NCBI GenBank assembly: GCA_018141785.1 | Contig: CP073341.1 | Location: 1,845,422 to 1,909,421 of the forward strand | DNA length: 64,000 nucleotides | Direction of reading: 5' to 3' | Origin: Candidatus Paraprochloron terpiosi LD05 | GTDB lineage: Bacteria; Cyanobacteriota; Cyanobacteriia; Cyanobacteriales; Prochloraceae | Part shown: positions 39,120-50,158 of the stretch, piece after piece | Layout: each line of letters begins with the position of its first letter | Numbering within the stretch: the first letter of the stretch is position 1 | Translations under genes and position numbers: made by a program | The notes under the pieces: generated by a model | What the model was told of the DNA's origin: nothing | Databases searched by the model: none | The model's input: only the letters and a program-made list of their open reading frames with translations

Positions 39120-39791
39120 TTATTTAGAGTCTAGACGCTCTTGCAGCATGGTGGGAAATTGGGCATAATAGGTTCGATTCAGGGGTGAAGGGTGTGGGAG
39201 AGGACAGAGGGTGACTGGTTTTTCATGGGTTAACCCTTTATTATCCGTTGCTTTGAGGCTAATATTGAGTTCAGCACTGTAGCGATCTCTCTTCCTCCAA
39301 AAATCATCTACTTCCTTTTTTCCACCATAGGGAGCAAACCATTTAAAAGCTTCCGTTCCCAGGGTAATAATCTTATCCCCTTCCCAGTATAAAACCAATA
39401 ACTGTTCTATAAAAGGGCGGAAGCGTTTTTTGACTGCTGCGGAGTAAGCTTTATTTCCGGGGGGTTTATAGGGAACGGTGTTGGTGAGGAGAAGGCGATC
39501 GCAGACTTTTTCCAGTTCTTTTTTGTTCTGGGTATCAGTTTGGTATATGGTTCGATAGACACCCTGACGTACTAAAGTCCCCGCAGCACCGTATAATGGT
39601 TGGCGACGATAAACTTCATCTTGACCTAGATCTCTACCAAAAAAGCAGAGTTGACTTTTCAGGTTTCCTGCATAGAGGATGGGATAGGTGGGTTCTAAAC
39701 CTGCACTCTGATAAACGGGGATATCAATGGGAAACTCCCCTCTCTGGGCTTCTTGTTGGATTTGAGTGATTAATGTTTCTATGCTTAACAT
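39120..39791 (-). CDS. Uracil-DNA glycosylase family protein
   Basis: 223 residues. UDG-fold pieces: LCFFGRDLGQDE (catalytic motif region), LLLTNTVPYKPPGNKAYS, and LPHPSPLNRTYY (the C-terminal HPSP loop that grips DNA). Removes deaminated bases; the exact class is not certain. No partner genes nearby. Confidence 0.8.
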   Translation of the reverse strand: MLSIETLITQIQQEAQRGEFPIDIPVYQSAGLEPTYPILYAGNLKSQLCFFGRDLGQDEVYRRQPLYGAAGTLVRQGVYRTIYQTDTQNKKELEKVCDRLLLTNTVPYKPPGNKAYSAAVKKRFRPFIEQLLVLYWEGDKIITLGTEAFKWFAPYGGKKEVDDFWRKRDRYSAELNISLKATDNKGLTHEKPVTLCPLPHPSPLNRTYYAQFPTMLQERLDSK

Positions 39792-39874
39792 AATCTGAGC
39801 TTATATTAATGGAGAATTATATGACCTATATAGCAAACAACGAATATTATAGCGATCGCCATGTAATATCCGCC

Positions 39875-40349
39875 TTATTTGGATGGACTTGCTTCCTTTA
39901 ATTGTAAAGTTTGGAGATTGAGGATTAAACGATTTTCATCTAGCAAATGAATCACTAATTCAGCTCCATCTACTGTAATATCTGCTGCAATTTCTGGTAA
40001 ACCTTCCAGACACCGAATTGAAGCATCGGAATTGTTGAACAATAAAACATCCATTTCAGTCAAGACAACGGTACACTCATCCAAAGCTAGGATTTGGAAA
40101 ACTGGTGTATGTAACGACATAGACAGACAAATGTTACCCTGTTGCAGGTTAATCCCAGCTAACCTTTGTTCTACTCCAATCCAGAGAATATGCTTATCTT
40201 GTGATATTGTAGTTACAGGAAAGTCCGTAACATCCTAAAGACTCCCCTAAATCTAAAAGACCAAATTTCTGAGGGTAGTCGTGAACTATAACACGTCGTG
40301 CTCCGTCTATTTGCTTGAATTCTGATTCACTAATGGATTGAATTCTCAT
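39875..40349 (-). pseudogene. Conserved hypothetical gene broken by one-base frameshift
   Basis: An ATG at 40349 with a good AAGGAGAC RBS begins MRIQSISESEFKQIDGARRV and reads to GESLG. One extra T near 40232 shifts the frame; the other frame continues VTDFPVTTISQDKHILWIGV and runs into the ORF seen at 39875-40120 (LALDECTVVLTEMDVLLFNN). The join is smooth without the T. No family name known to me. In the actual frame only 51 residues would be made, ending at 40194. Confidence 0.6.
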
Positions 40350-40588
40350 AATGTCTCCTTCTGGGGATATATCTTTGTAATTAAGGTAGTGATTTCGGGG
40401 ATTGAGTCTAGATTGTTATCCCGATACAAATAGAAAGATTTGCAGCTTTCCCTACCCCCCAACTCCTCATCTATTCCTAGTTGAAGCAACCCCTGTAGGT
40501 TATTTTTTGAACGTCTTTCATTATCCCGACTTGATTTTACCCGCCCAAAAAAGATAGTAAATCCCTCTCTGTAAATTAGCTTGTTCAT
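40346..40588 (-). CDS. Small hypothetical protein
   Basis: 80 residues, basic N-terminal half, no recognised family. Its stop overlaps the start of the next gene (ATGA), indicating an operon and supporting that both are real. Upstream is the Ap4A phosphorylase-like gene on the same strand. Confidence 0.5.
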   Translation of the reverse strand: MNKLIYREGFTIFFGRVKSSRDNERRSKNNLQGLLQLGIDEELGGRESCKSFYLYRDNNLDSIPEITTLITKIYPQKETL

Positions 40589-40626
40589 TAGTAGTTAGAC
40601 TTTTGGTAGGATTAGAATTGCTTCCG

Positions 40627-41502
40627 TTAACAACAACTCATAGGGGGCGGTTCAGGAAAGGCAACAGTTTTAAGCAAATTAATCGGACCTAATTGTTTAA
40701 GTAACGACCTTTGCTGCTGGTTGTGTACCAGGAGAGCACCAGCGAAGCCTAAGGAATTGACAGAAATGGATTGACAACGCTCTTGAGAGCGGGGAATAAT
40801 TAACATGTATTCCCGGGTAGCGAGGAAATTGTAAGCTCCAGTTTGGTGAGTATCCGTGGGAGGAATGAGTTTCAGTAAGCCAACTTTTTGTAACAGTTCA
40901 TAATAGGTATTGAGGAAAGCTACGGGAGATTCTAACAAACTTTGGTCTAGTTTAGCTATAGCATGACGGAAGGGAAAATGAGGTATAGTACCGATAGAGT
41001 TGGTAAATTCAGCTTTCTGGACTATAGTAGAGATAAGAAGCTCCTTTTGATAGGGAATTAGTTGCAAATGCTTGTGACGCTGACTTGCACCTGCTATCCT
41101 CCCCCCATTATAAAATGCCAAGGCTTCATATTCTGCCATGCACCGACTTAGAGCCACCATATCTTCTAAGGTAAGCCAAGTTTCCTGTTCTTGGAAATCA
41201 CGGGTGATAATTAACAAATGATTATCCACCACATTATATTTATTGAGGATACACAAGTGAGTGGGGGAAATGTCAGCCACAAATAAGTCTTCCTCGTAGG
41301 GAAGGAAAGGATTAAATTCTGCACCTCGTTCTTGTTTCGCTTTCACCTTAGGGGATATCTTGAATAAGATCCGCACCAGGAAACTCATTCCCCACTGTTG
41401 GACAAACTCCTCCTCTGTTGCTATGGACTCCAGAGCGCCGCATTTACGGGCGCGATCGCTTGTATCTTGGACAAGAGTCCACAATGTACCTGGTTTGAAC
41501 AT
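40627..41502 (-). CDS. Ap4A phosphorylase-like (ATP adenylyltransferase) protein
   Basis: About 291 residues from MFKPGTLWTLV (41502); the frame is open upstream to 41553. HIT-superfamily catalytic box GASQRHKHLQLIP (His-x-His-x-Gln), plus a conserved NPFLPYEEDLFVADI segment. Cleaves diadenosine tetraphosphate with phosphate to ATP and ADP in relatives. Divergent from hemB. Confidence 0.85.
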   Translation of the reverse strand: MFKPGTLWTLVQDTSDRARKCGALESIATEEEFVQQWGMSFLVRILFKISPKVKAKQERGAEFNPFLPYEEDLFVADISPTHLCILNKYNVVDNHLLIITRDFQEQETWLTLEDMVALSRCMAEYEALAFYNGGRIAGASQRHKHLQLIPYQKELLISTIVQKAEFTNSIGTIPHFPFRHAIAKLDQSLLESPVAFLNTYYELLQKVGLLKLIPPTDTHQTGAYNFLATREYMLIIPRSQERCQSISVNSLGFAGALLVHNQQQRSLLKQLGPINLLKTVAFPEPPPMSCC

Positions 41503-41575
41503 CTTCGTAATTTTTATCCCACGCTTAACGAAACTTCTTAATTTTGGCTTCACAAATCACTATAATAATCCCTGA

Positions 41576-42592
<1,017 letters not shown>

Positions 42593-42602
42593 CGTTACGC
42601 AG

Positions 42603-42619
42603 GGTGGGCATTGCCCACC
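42603..42619. repeat. Palindrome GGTGGGCATTGCCCACC, copy 3
   Basis: Identical to the copies at 22247 and 33343, between hemB and yidD. Confidence 0.8.
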
Positions 42620-42630
42620 AAGAGAGAATA

Positions 42631-42852
42631 ATGAAAATATTATTAATCTGGCTAATTAAAGGTTATCGCAGCTTGATTTCTCCTTTGTTTCCTCCCACTT
42701 GTCGCTTTGCTCCTACTTGTTCCCAATATGCTCTTTTAGCCATAGGAAGATTTGGGGCTGTGAGAGGTGGCTGGTTGACCATAAAGCGATTATTACGCTG
42801 TCATCCTTTTCATCCAGGGGGTTACGATCCTGTACCTGGAAAAGAGAGATGA
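42631..42852 (+). CDS. yidD: Membrane protein insertion efficiency factor YidD
   Basis: 73 residues from ATG 42631. Nearly full-length match to the family: [55 protein letters not shown]. Assists YidC-mediated membrane insertion. 38 nt after hemB, across a palindromic repeat. Confidence 0.93.
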   Translation: MKILLIWLIKGYRSLISPLFPPTCRFAPTCSQYALLAIGRFGAVRGGWLTIKRLLRCHPFHPGGYDPVPGKER

Positions 42853-42963
42853 TGTAGGGTTAGGGTTTCACGCAGAGTCGCAGAGTCGCGGAGAGGGGGA
42901 GAGGGAGAGAGGGAGTAGAAAGATACTGTATAATAGCTTTTTTATGGAAGTGCCATTCAATAT

Positions 42964-44181
42964 ATGTTAGAGGAACGGGGGAAAGTAATAGCGCTGGGGT
43001 CTTTGGCAGTTTTACTTCTTAGTGGTGCTGCTTATGAAGTGGTAATTCCTCACATTCCTTCTCTGTGTCCAACTCTGAACAACTGCGCTAGAGATAAGCA
43101 GTTTGACAAACTCTACCATACTGCTGTGAGAACAGCAAATTCAGCTCTGGAACTGACAGGGCAGTATCAAAACCTGTTAGAATTGAAGGAAAGTCGCGAT
43201 CGCCTCATGAGTGCCATAGACCAACTAGCCACTATACCCGAGGATGTTAACATTTACCCCAAAGCAGAACAAGTTTTAGGAGAATATCGCAACAAACTCC
43301 AAGAGGTAGATAAGCGCTTGGAGATAGAAAAACAAGCATCCGCAAATTTCACCGCAGGGCAAAAGCTGGCTGAGTTTGCAAGTAATGAGGTAGAGATAGC
43401 TAAAACCATCGGTCACTATCAAAGTGCTAAAGCTGACTTGGAAAAAGCAAAAGCCAAATTAGAGCAAATTCCAGCAGATAGCATCATCACCTCCCAAGTT
43501 CAGCCCCTAAAAGCAGAATACCAAACCAGAATTAAAACTATTGAAGGTCAAATTGCCCAAATGAGGGCCAATTTAATCCATATCTATTGGTCTAACCAAG
43601 ACCACTGGATGGCTAAAATGCCAGAAAAGTCCGTTGCCTTAACCTTCGATGACGGTCCTGTACCCCAACACACAAATAAAGTCCTGGACATTTTGAAAAA
43701 ACACGGGGTCAAGGGGACTTTCTTCGTGGTGGGTCGCAATGTAGATAATTTCTGCCCCACTCTCCAGCGGATTGTTCGGGAAGGACACGAAGTTGCTAAT
43801 CACACTTACAGCCATAATTCCCTGCCCAAATTGAGTCCCCAGTTCCAAAAAGCAGAAATGGAGAAAACCCAAAAGGCAATCCAAAAGTGCGTTGGTACGA
43901 AACACCTGCCATTTTGGTTTCGTTCTCCCTACGGCGCTCAAAATAGTACTACCTTAAAGGTAGCTCACAGTGTGGGGCTGAATACAGCTCTCTGGACCAT
44001 CGATACCTTGGATTGGCGCTATCGCAACAATGCTGACTATGTGGTAAATAAGGCACTTCAGTCTCAAGGACAAGATATCATTCTCTTCCACGACCATGGA
44101 TCTGCTGGTTTGGAAAGAATCATTATGGGCTTAAAAAACCGTGGGATTCAATTTGTGACATTAAGCGAAGCTTTACCTTAA
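42964..44181 (+). CDS. Polysaccharide deacetylase (NodB domain) with coiled-coil stalk
   Basis: 405 residues: N-terminal signal anchor (about 8-25), a coiled coil (about 40-205), and a NodB deacetylase domain with TFDDGPVP (about 226-233), HTYSHNS (metal His pair), FRSPYGAQN, and ILFHDHGS. Acts outside the cytoplasmic membrane on N-acetyl groups of peptidoglycan or exopolysaccharide. The long stalk may place the enzyme in the wall. Confidence 0.88.
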   Translation: MLEERGKVIALGSLAVLLLSGAAYEVVIPHIPSLCPTLNNCARDKQFDKLYHTAVRTANSALELTGQYQNLLELKESRDRLMSAIDQLATIPEDVNIYPKAEQVLGEYRNKLQEVDKRLEIEKQASANFTAGQKLAEFASNEVEIAKTIGHYQSAKADLEKAKAKLEQIPADSIITSQVQPLKAEYQTRIKTIEGQIAQMRANLIHIYWSNQDHWMAKMPEKSVALTFDDGPVPQHTNKVLDILKKHGVKGTFFVVGRNVDNFCPTLQRIVREGHEVANHTYSHNSLPKLSPQFQKAEMEKTQKAIQKCVGTKHLPFWFRSPYGAQNSTTLKVAHSVGLNTALWTIDTLDWRYRNNADYVVNKALQSQGQDIILFHDHGSAGLERIIMGLKNRGIQFVTLSEALP

Positions 44182-44183
44182 GT

Positions 44184-45020
44184 CTATTGACGATTTAGAG
44201 ACCAATCGTAATTCAGATAGCTAATCTTATAACCATCCTGTTCCAGATACTGCCGCGACGATGGAAGGAGGTATTTGCTTAAGAAATGTAACACTGCTCG
44301 TTGACTCCTAGTACCAGTAAATTTATCTTCTACGATGTAACTTGGCTGCCAATCTTTGCCATACCATTTAAAGATAGCAGAAAGATAAACCCTTCCCTCA
44401 CCCTTCTCAATGCGGAAACCCTGGGAACTGCGGATAAACTTCCTCATTTGTTCTTCCAATTGGGTATCCAATTCTGCTGCTGTATAGGGTTCATTTCGCA
44501 GTATTGGACAACTCATAGCTGCACAAACTAAAGCAACGTGAATGCGAGGTTCGTTAAAGTCTTGCCGCAGAGTTCGGTGTTCGATATCATCTAAAGTCTT
44601 CCTTTCTCCTGCAATGAGCCATTTTTTCCCCTTCCAGACTCCGGGAATATCCCGAATACTCTTTTTAATGGGATTTTGGTCAATAATTGATTGGAGAGTA
44701 AAAGCGTTGTAAGCATTGATTAAAAAGGCAATTTTTTCCTTTTCAGTCCAAGAAGAATAAGTCTGGGGGGTAACTGCACCAACAGAAGCGTTGAAAGCAT
44801 CTAATTGTTGGCGGTTTGTTTGTAATTGTTGGTAGTTAACTAAACCGCGATCGCTGACGTAAGTTCTTAAGACTGCGGTATAGTTATCATAGTTAAAAGG
44901 TTCACTAGACTTGGTCATGACTGCTACTGGGGGAATATTTTGGGCGATGATTGGACTTGGATAATTGTGAATCAGGGCGATTGCTGGTAGTAACATAAGA
45001 AATCCAGATAGTTTATTCAT
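44184..45020 (-). CDS. DUF547 protein, secreted
   Basis: 278 residues with a signal peptide (about 1-26). DUF547 core: WTEKEKIAFLINAYNAFTLQ, FNEPRIHVALVCAAMSCPIL, then SAIFKWYGKDW. Function unknown. Convergent with the deacetylase gene, 2 nt apart. Confidence 0.88.
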   Translation of the reverse strand: MNKLSGFLMLLPAIALIHNYPSPIIAQNIPPVAVMTKSSEPFNYDNYTAVLRTYVSDRGLVNYQQLQTNRQQLDAFNASVGAVTPQTYSSWTEKEKIAFLINAYNAFTLQSIIDQNPIKKSIRDIPGVWKGKKWLIAGERKTLDDIEHRTLRQDFNEPRIHVALVCAAMSCPILRNEPYTAAELDTQLEEQMRKFIRSSQGFRIEKGEGRVYLSAIFKWYGKDWQPSYIVEDKFTGTRSQRAVLHFLSKYLLPSSRQYLEQDGYKISYLNYDWSLNRQ

Positions 45021-45221
45021 CCTCTCTTCTATTATACTTGGATACCTGTTTAATTAACAACTGCCATTGGGCTGGGAAGATAACAGGATAAAAACATCCA
45101 CGACTACCTATCTTTATGGGTATGCAGCGCCTTTGCGCGAGAAGAAAAAAGGTAATTGTATGATTCAATTAAACCATAAATTACCAATTACCCACTACCC
45201 ACAAATGGCGTAATTATCCTT

Positions 45222-45704
45222 TTAGAACAGACCCAAAGTTAAAGATTGGTCAATGGGGAAGGTGGCGCCAGCACCCAACCAGAGGGTGACGAGAGTCCCA
45301 AACAAGAAAACCGCCGTTGCTACTGGACGGCGGAAGGGGTTTTGGAACTTGTTGACGCTTTCGATAAAGGGAATCAGCATTAAACCCAAAGGAATTCCCG
45401 CCATGCAGGCGATGCCCAATAATTTATTCGGAATGACCCGCAGGATTTGGAATACGGGATAAAAATACCATTCCGGCAGAATCTCCAGGGGAGTAGCGAA
45501 AGGATCCGCAGGTTCTCCTATCATAGCTGGCTCCAGTACAGCGAGAGCCACGCACAAGCCAATGGTACCGAGAATCACCACGGGGAAGGTGTAAACTAGA
45601 TCGTTGGGCCAAGCCGGTTCCCCATAGTAATTATGACCCATGCCTTGAGCCAGCTTGGCACGCAATTTAGGATCGCTCAGATCGGGCTTTTTTAAAGTTG
45701 ACAT
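45222..45704 (-). CDS. petD: Cytochrome b6f subunit IV PetD
   Basis: 160 residues, exactly family length: three transmembrane helices and the PEWYF quinol-site motif ([16 protein letters not shown]). With PetB it forms the cytochrome b equivalent of the thylakoid b6f complex. Follows petB in an operon, 35-nt gap. Confidence 0.98.
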   Translation of the reverse strand: MSTLKKPDLSDPKLRAKLAQGMGHNYYGEPAWPNDLVYTFPVVILGTIGLCVALAVLEPAMIGEPADPFATPLEILPEWYFYPVFQILRVIPNKLLGIACMAGIPLGLMLIPFIESVNKFQNPFRRPVATAVFLFGTLVTLWLGAGATFPIDQSLTLGLF

Positions 45705-45739
45705 AGCAGTAGTTTTCTTCTTATTTCACTGTTTGTAGT

Positions 45740-46408
45740 TTACAAAGGACCAGAAATGCCCTGCTTGCGAATCATCAGGAAGTGCAGTAACATGAACACG
45801 GCAATGAACCAAGGCAGAACGAAGGTGTGGAGGCTGTAGAAACGAGTCAGAGTTGCTTGTCCCACACTAGCACTACCCCGCATCAGTTCCACGATTTGGT
45901 CCCCAACTACGGGAATAGCAGCGGGAACACCAGAGACGATTTTAACCGCCCAGTAACCCACCTGATCCCAAGGAAGGGAATAACCGGTGACACCAAAGGA
46001 AACGGTGATGACTGCTAGAACTACCCCTGTTACCCAGGTCAGTTCCCGAGGCTTTTTGAAACCTCCAGTGAGATAAACCCGGAAGATATGCAAAATCATC
46101 ATCAGCACCATCATACTGGCAGACCAACGATGGATAGAGCGGATTAGCCAGCCGAAGTTCACATCGGTCATGATGTACTGTACCGAGGTGAAAGCCTCCG
46201 CAACTGTGGGCTTGTAGTAGAAAGTCATGGCGAATCCAGTGGCAAACTGGATCAGGAAGCAAACCAGGGTTATGCCCCCCAGACAATAGAAGATATTGAC
46301 ATGGGGCGGCACGTATTTGCTGGTGATGTCGTCTGAGATCGCCTGAACATCTAGGCGCTCGTCAAACCACTTAAATGCTTTGGATTCGGTAACTTCTTTG
46401 GAAAACAT
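45740..46408 (-). CDS. petB: Cytochrome b6 PetB
   Basis: 222 residues with four transmembrane helices. Conserved [31 protein letters not shown] and [17 protein letters not shown] (haem-ligand histidines), and [12 protein letters not shown]. Carries haems bH, bL and cn. Classic petBD arrangement; divergent from ctpA with 132 bp between. Confidence 0.98.
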   Translation of the reverse strand: MFSKEVTESKAFKWFDERLDVQAISDDITSKYVPPHVNIFYCLGGITLVCFLIQFATGFAMTFYYKPTVAEAFTSVQYIMTDVNFGWLIRSIHRWSASMMVLMMILHIFRVYLTGGFKKPRELTWVTGVVLAVITVSFGVTGYSLPWDQVGYWAVKIVSGVPAAIPVVGDQIVELMRGSASVGQATLTRFYSLHTFVLPWFIAVFMLLHFLMIRKQGISGPL

Positions 46409-46540
46409 AAGGGTAGAGATAGATATGAAGGATTATGGTAGTGCCACCCTTGCTCTCCCCACCATGGGGGAGTACTTTGGGATGAGAACTGTTTACAAAA
46501 ATGTAACATATCTTTAAGAGAAGAAATCAAAAATATACTC

Positions 46541-47752
46541 ATGGTGAAAAGAAGCGGATTGTGGCTGACAATCTTATTTGCTTTATTCTTTTGCTGGCAG
46601 ATTCAACCTGCTGCTGCCTTTACGGAAGGACAAAAGGAATTACTCCAATCCTGGCGCATTGTCAACCAAGCTTATATAGATGAAACCTTTAATAATCAGA
46701 ACTGGTGGTTATTGCGGCGTAAGTTTCTCAAAGGGCAGCTGGATAATTCTGAGGAGACTTATACTGCCATTGAGGAAATGCTAGCCACCCTGGATGATCC
46801 TTATACCAGGTTACTGCGACCAGAACAGTATTCCAGCTTGCAAATCAATACTTCTGGGGAACTGGAGGGAGTGGGACTGCAAATTAATATCAATGCTGCT
46901 GGGGAGTTGGAAGTTGTTGCCCCTATCGCTGGTTCCCCCGCTGCAACAGCAGGTATTGCACCCCGGGACCGTATTCTCGCTATTGACGGGATTAGTACTT
47001 CTATCCTAACCCTAGACGAGTCTGCTGGGAGAATGCGGGGAAAAGTTGGCACCACCGTCTCTTTAACTATTTTGCCCCGAGGAGAAGAAACACCTGTCAC
47101 TGTGGATTTAGTGCGGGATGTCATTTCCCTGAGCCCTGTCTACGCCACTCTGGATGAACGGTTGGATAACTTCCCTATTGGTTATGTCCGTCTGAGTCAA
47201 TTTAGTGCTAATGCTGCCCAGGAAGTTGCTACAGCCATTGAGGAGTTGGAGCAACTTGGAGCTGAGGGTTATATCTTAGATCTGCGCAATAACCCTGGAG
47301 GACTGCTGGAAGCGGGAATTGAGATTGCCCGTCTTTGGTTGAGTGAGGGAAAAATCGTCTACACTGTCAATCGTGAAGGAACCATGGGCAGTTTTGAGGC
47401 AAATGGTACTGCTCTCACTCAAGACCCTCTCGTAGTGTTGGTTAATGAGGGAACTGCCAGTGCGGGAGAAATTCTCGCTGGTGCTCTACAGGATAATGGG
47501 AGAGGCTTACTGGTGGGAGCAACTACTTTTGGCAAAGGTTTGATTCAGTCCTTGTTTGAACTGGTAGATGGGGCAGGTTTAGCTGTGACGGTGGCTAAGT
47601 ACGAAACTCCTAACCACAAAGATATCAATAAATTAGGCATTACTCCCGATCGCCTGGTTGCTCAAAAACCAATTTTTTTAGACCAAATAGGTACGGAAGC
47701 AGATCAACAATATCAAACAGCAGTACAATTGTTAACCAATACTATGCTCTAA
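46541..47752 (+). CDS. ctpA: Carboxyl-terminal processing protease CtpA
   Basis: 403 residues, S41 family, lumenal. Signal peptide to about residue 26 (QPAAA), PDZ domain (about 100-175), and catalytic Ser307 in NEGTASAGEILAG with Lys in TTFGKGLIQS. CtpA matures the D1 protein of photosystem II. Location divergent from petBD is a known cyanobacterial arrangement. Confidence 0.93.
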   Translation: MVKRSGLWLTILFALFFCWQIQPAAAFTEGQKELLQSWRIVNQAYIDETFNNQNWWLLRRKFLKGQLDNSEETYTAIEEMLATLDDPYTRLLRPEQYSSLQINTSGELEGVGLQININAAGELEVVAPIAGSPAATAGIAPRDRILAIDGISTSILTLDESAGRMRGKVGTTVSLTILPRGEETPVTVDLVRDVISLSPVYATLDERLDNFPIGYVRLSQFSANAAQEVATAIEELEQLGAEGYILDLRNNPGGLLEAGIEIARLWLSEGKIVYTVNREGTMGSFEANGTALTQDPLVVLVNEGTASAGEILAGALQDNGRGLLVGATTFGKGLIQSLFELVDGAGLAVTVAKYETPNHKDINKLGITPDRLVAQKPIFLDQIGTEADQQYQTAVQLLTNTML

Positions 47753-47761
47753 AAGTAAAAA

Positions 47762-48136
47762 ATGTTTAATTTTGCAGGCAAAAGACCCAATAATTTAGGA
47801 GTTAAGGAGGGAAAACTGGCACCCTGTCCTGGTACTCCTAACTGCGTTAGCAGTCAAACTGAAGATTCAAGATTTAAAATAGCTCCTCTTCCTGGTGTGA
47901 AGATATCCCAGGTGAAAAAAATCATTAAAAACATGGGGGGAACCACAATTATCAAGGAAACAGACAATTATCTCTATGCTGAATTTAAGAGTCAATTCAT
48001 GGGCTATGTAGATGATGTGGAATTCTATCTGGATCCCAATGCTAATGTCATCCACGTCCGTTCTGCTTCCCGTTTGGGTAAATCTGACCTAGGGGTTAAC
48101 CGCAAACGTATTGAAGCCATTAGAGCAAAACTGTGA
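47762..48136 (+). CDS. DUF1499 protein
   Basis: 124 residues: CPGTPNCVSSQTEDSRFKIA and DVEFYLDPNANVIHVRSASR with GKSDLGVNRKRIE are typical. Function unknown; 9 nt after ctpA, so co-transcribed. Confidence 0.9.
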   Translation: MFNFAGKRPNNLGVKEGKLAPCPGTPNCVSSQTEDSRFKIAPLPGVKISQVKKIIKNMGGTTIIKETDNYLYAEFKSQFMGYVDDVEFYLDPNANVIHVRSASRLGKSDLGVNRKRIEAIRAKL

Positions 48137-48143
48137 TTGGTAG

Positions 48144-48160
48144 GGTGGGCAATGCCCACC
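48144..48160. repeat. Palindrome GGTGGGCAATGCCCACC, copy 4
   Basis: Same element as copies 1-3, in the opposite reading at the central pair; just after the ctpA-DUF1499 unit. Confidence 0.8.
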
Positions 48161-48215
48161 TGTACTGTCGTAATACCTCGCGCAAAGCCGCAAAGACGCA
48201 AAGGGACGAAAGCTG

Positions 48216-48966
48216 ATGACTTATATTTTTCCGGGAATGGATCCTTATTTAGAACATCCGAATTTTTGGCCAGAAGTACATCATTGGCTAATTAGCCTCA
48301 TTGCGGAAACCTTAATGCCTCAAATACGTCCTAAATATGAGGTAAGAATTGAAAAGCGAATATATGAGGTAAATGACACTAATGACACTAATGGGAAGCG
48401 TTCTCTCTTAATAGGTATTCCTGACGCAATGATTCCCGTACCGACGCGAATCAAACATGTATATTTAGAAGTAAGAGATATGGAAACTGGTTGGGTTGTG
48501 ACAGCAATTGAAATTCTTTCTCCCGTAAATAAACGTTCTGGGGAAGGAAGAATGAGTTATTTGCAAAAACGCCAGGGCATTTTGGTAAGTTTAACAAATT
48601 TGGTAGAAATTGATTTGCTGCGGGGGGGAGAAACCTATGCCCACATTAGATAATGATATAGAGAGCGATTATCGAGTTTTGGTGAGTCGGGAAACTCTTC
48701 GCCCCGAAGCCGAATTATACTCCTTTAACCTGGAAAATAGGCTGCCTAGTTTTCCTCTTCCTTTACGTTCTGAAGATAAGGAACCTATTATTGATTTACA
48801 AGTGCTATTGAATCAGGTTTATGACAGAGCTGGTTACGATTATCGGATTGATTACTCTCGGGAAGTTGTGCCCGCTTTAGCAGAAAAAGATAAGATATGG
48901 GTAAAGGAATTATTGGGGATGAAAAACCAGCGGCGATCGCCGGCGAATACGTACCACCTCAGGTAA
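48216..48966 (+). pseudogene. DUF4058 protein, frameshifted
   Basis: Two frames make one DUF4058-type protein: FPGMDPYLEHPNFWPEVHHW to VEIDLLRGGE, then in the next frame KPMP, SDYRVLVSRETLRPEAELYS and QVYDRAGYDYRIDYSRE. The break is a run of seven G at about 48624-48630; one fewer G restores the frame. The middle is also shorter than usual. Function of the family unknown. Confidence 0.85.
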
Positions 48967-49389
48967 AATAGTCTTCAGCCAAAACTTCCTCTAAACTAAA
49001 AGGACACTGAGACGGAAAGGTATTTTCTGGGAACCCTGTTTCATGAACTGCTAGTTTTTTAGCGTCACGATACAGTAATTTTGCAAACTAGGACTATCTT
49101 CAAATGCTTCCTTTATTCTCTGTCGATGTTCTTCTATGGTATACTTCCAACTATGAGAGCGTTTCTCAGGTTGATATTTGTATTTGAGTAAATGAAACAA
49201 TAAAATTTTGAGGTTGCTATAAACACTTCTTTTCTCTTTTTTATCCATATCTTCTAGTTCTTCGATTAAATTGGGAATATCTAGAGCTGACAACTCACCA
49301 TTCCGTAGCAACAAGGTGGTTTGTTGCAACCAAAGATAATAGTCTTTTTCATATAAATTTGAAGTCTTGGGAATATTCAGAACAGCCAT
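48959..49389 (-). pseudogene. DUF29 protein, broken near the C-terminus
   Basis: The frame 49051-49389 has a full DUF29 N-terminal part (LYEKDYYLWLQQTTLLLRNG, LIEELEDMDKKEKRSVYSNL) but stops after DSPSLQNY. The expected end follows in another frame (LYRDAKKLAVHETGFPENTF, FSLEEVLAEDYF) to a TGA at 48959. About eight codons and the frame were lost. An intact paralogue lies at 60319-60783. Confidence 0.75.
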
Positions 49390-49591
49390 CTTTTACCCTT
49401 CTCGTTAACCACAAATTACCGTCACTGAGCATTATATCCTAATTTAACCTCCCTGTGCTATAATAGACTATAATTACCTAAAACATCAGCACAACAGGCA
49501 GGTTTGCATCTTTCCGAAGATTAGTTTGTAGTGCTACGATGGGCTAAAATCTACATTGAGATTTGAGAATCTCTCTACTGCTAGTGCTAGG

Positions 49592-49786
49592 ATGAAAGTC
49601 AGACAAGTTATTCAAAAGCTAGAAGCAGACGGCTGGACTTTTATCCGAACGAGAGGTAGTCACAGACAATATAAACATCCCACTAAACCAGGAAAAGTAA
49701 CCGTTGCTGGTAAATTATCCGATGAAGTACCACCTGGTACTATCAATAACATCTGGAAACAAGTCAATTTTAAAGGAGAAAAGTAA
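49592..49786 (+). CDS. hicA: HicA-type toxin
   Basis: 64 residues from ATG 49592. dsRBD-like mRNA interferase: KVRQVIQKLEADGWTF and the catalytic-His box TRGSHRQYKHP, then KVTVAG. The stop directly abuts the hicB start. Confidence 0.92.
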   Translation: MKVRQVIQKLEADGWTFIRTRGSHRQYKHPTKPGKVTVAGKLSDEVPPGTINNIWKQVNFKGEK

Positions 49787-50023
49787 ATGCGCTACGCTAT
49801 TATAATCGAAAAAGCCCAGCACAATTATGCTGCTTACGCTCCTGATGTTCCTGGATGTATTGCTACAGGAGCCACTATTGAAGAGGTGAAGCAACAGATA
49901 CAAGAAGCGCTAGAATTTCATTTCGAGGGATTAGCTTTAGATAATGAATCAATTCCTCTCCCCACTACTATCTGCGATTACGTTCATCCAAAATTATCAT
50001 TAAAAGAATCTTTGGTGAGCTAG
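49787..50023 (+). CDS. hicB: HicB-type antitoxin
   Basis: 78 residues: YAIIIEKAQHNYAAYAPDVP, GCIATGATIEEVKQQIQEAL, the partial RNase H fold of HicB. Short form without an obvious DNA-binding domain. Immediately follows hicA. Confidence 0.92.
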   Translation: MRYAIIIEKAQHNYAAYAPDVPGCIATGATIEEVKQQIQEALEFHFEGLALDNESIPLPTTICDYVHPKLSLKESLVS

Positions 50024-50158
50024 TTTTAATTGCGATCGCTAATACGGTAGATTAGGTTGGGTAGAGCGCAAGCAAAACCTAATAAAAATTTACTTTGTGG
50101 GTGTTGGGTTTCTACTATTACGTTGATTTTTACCCACAAATGTTTAAGACTGTTACTG

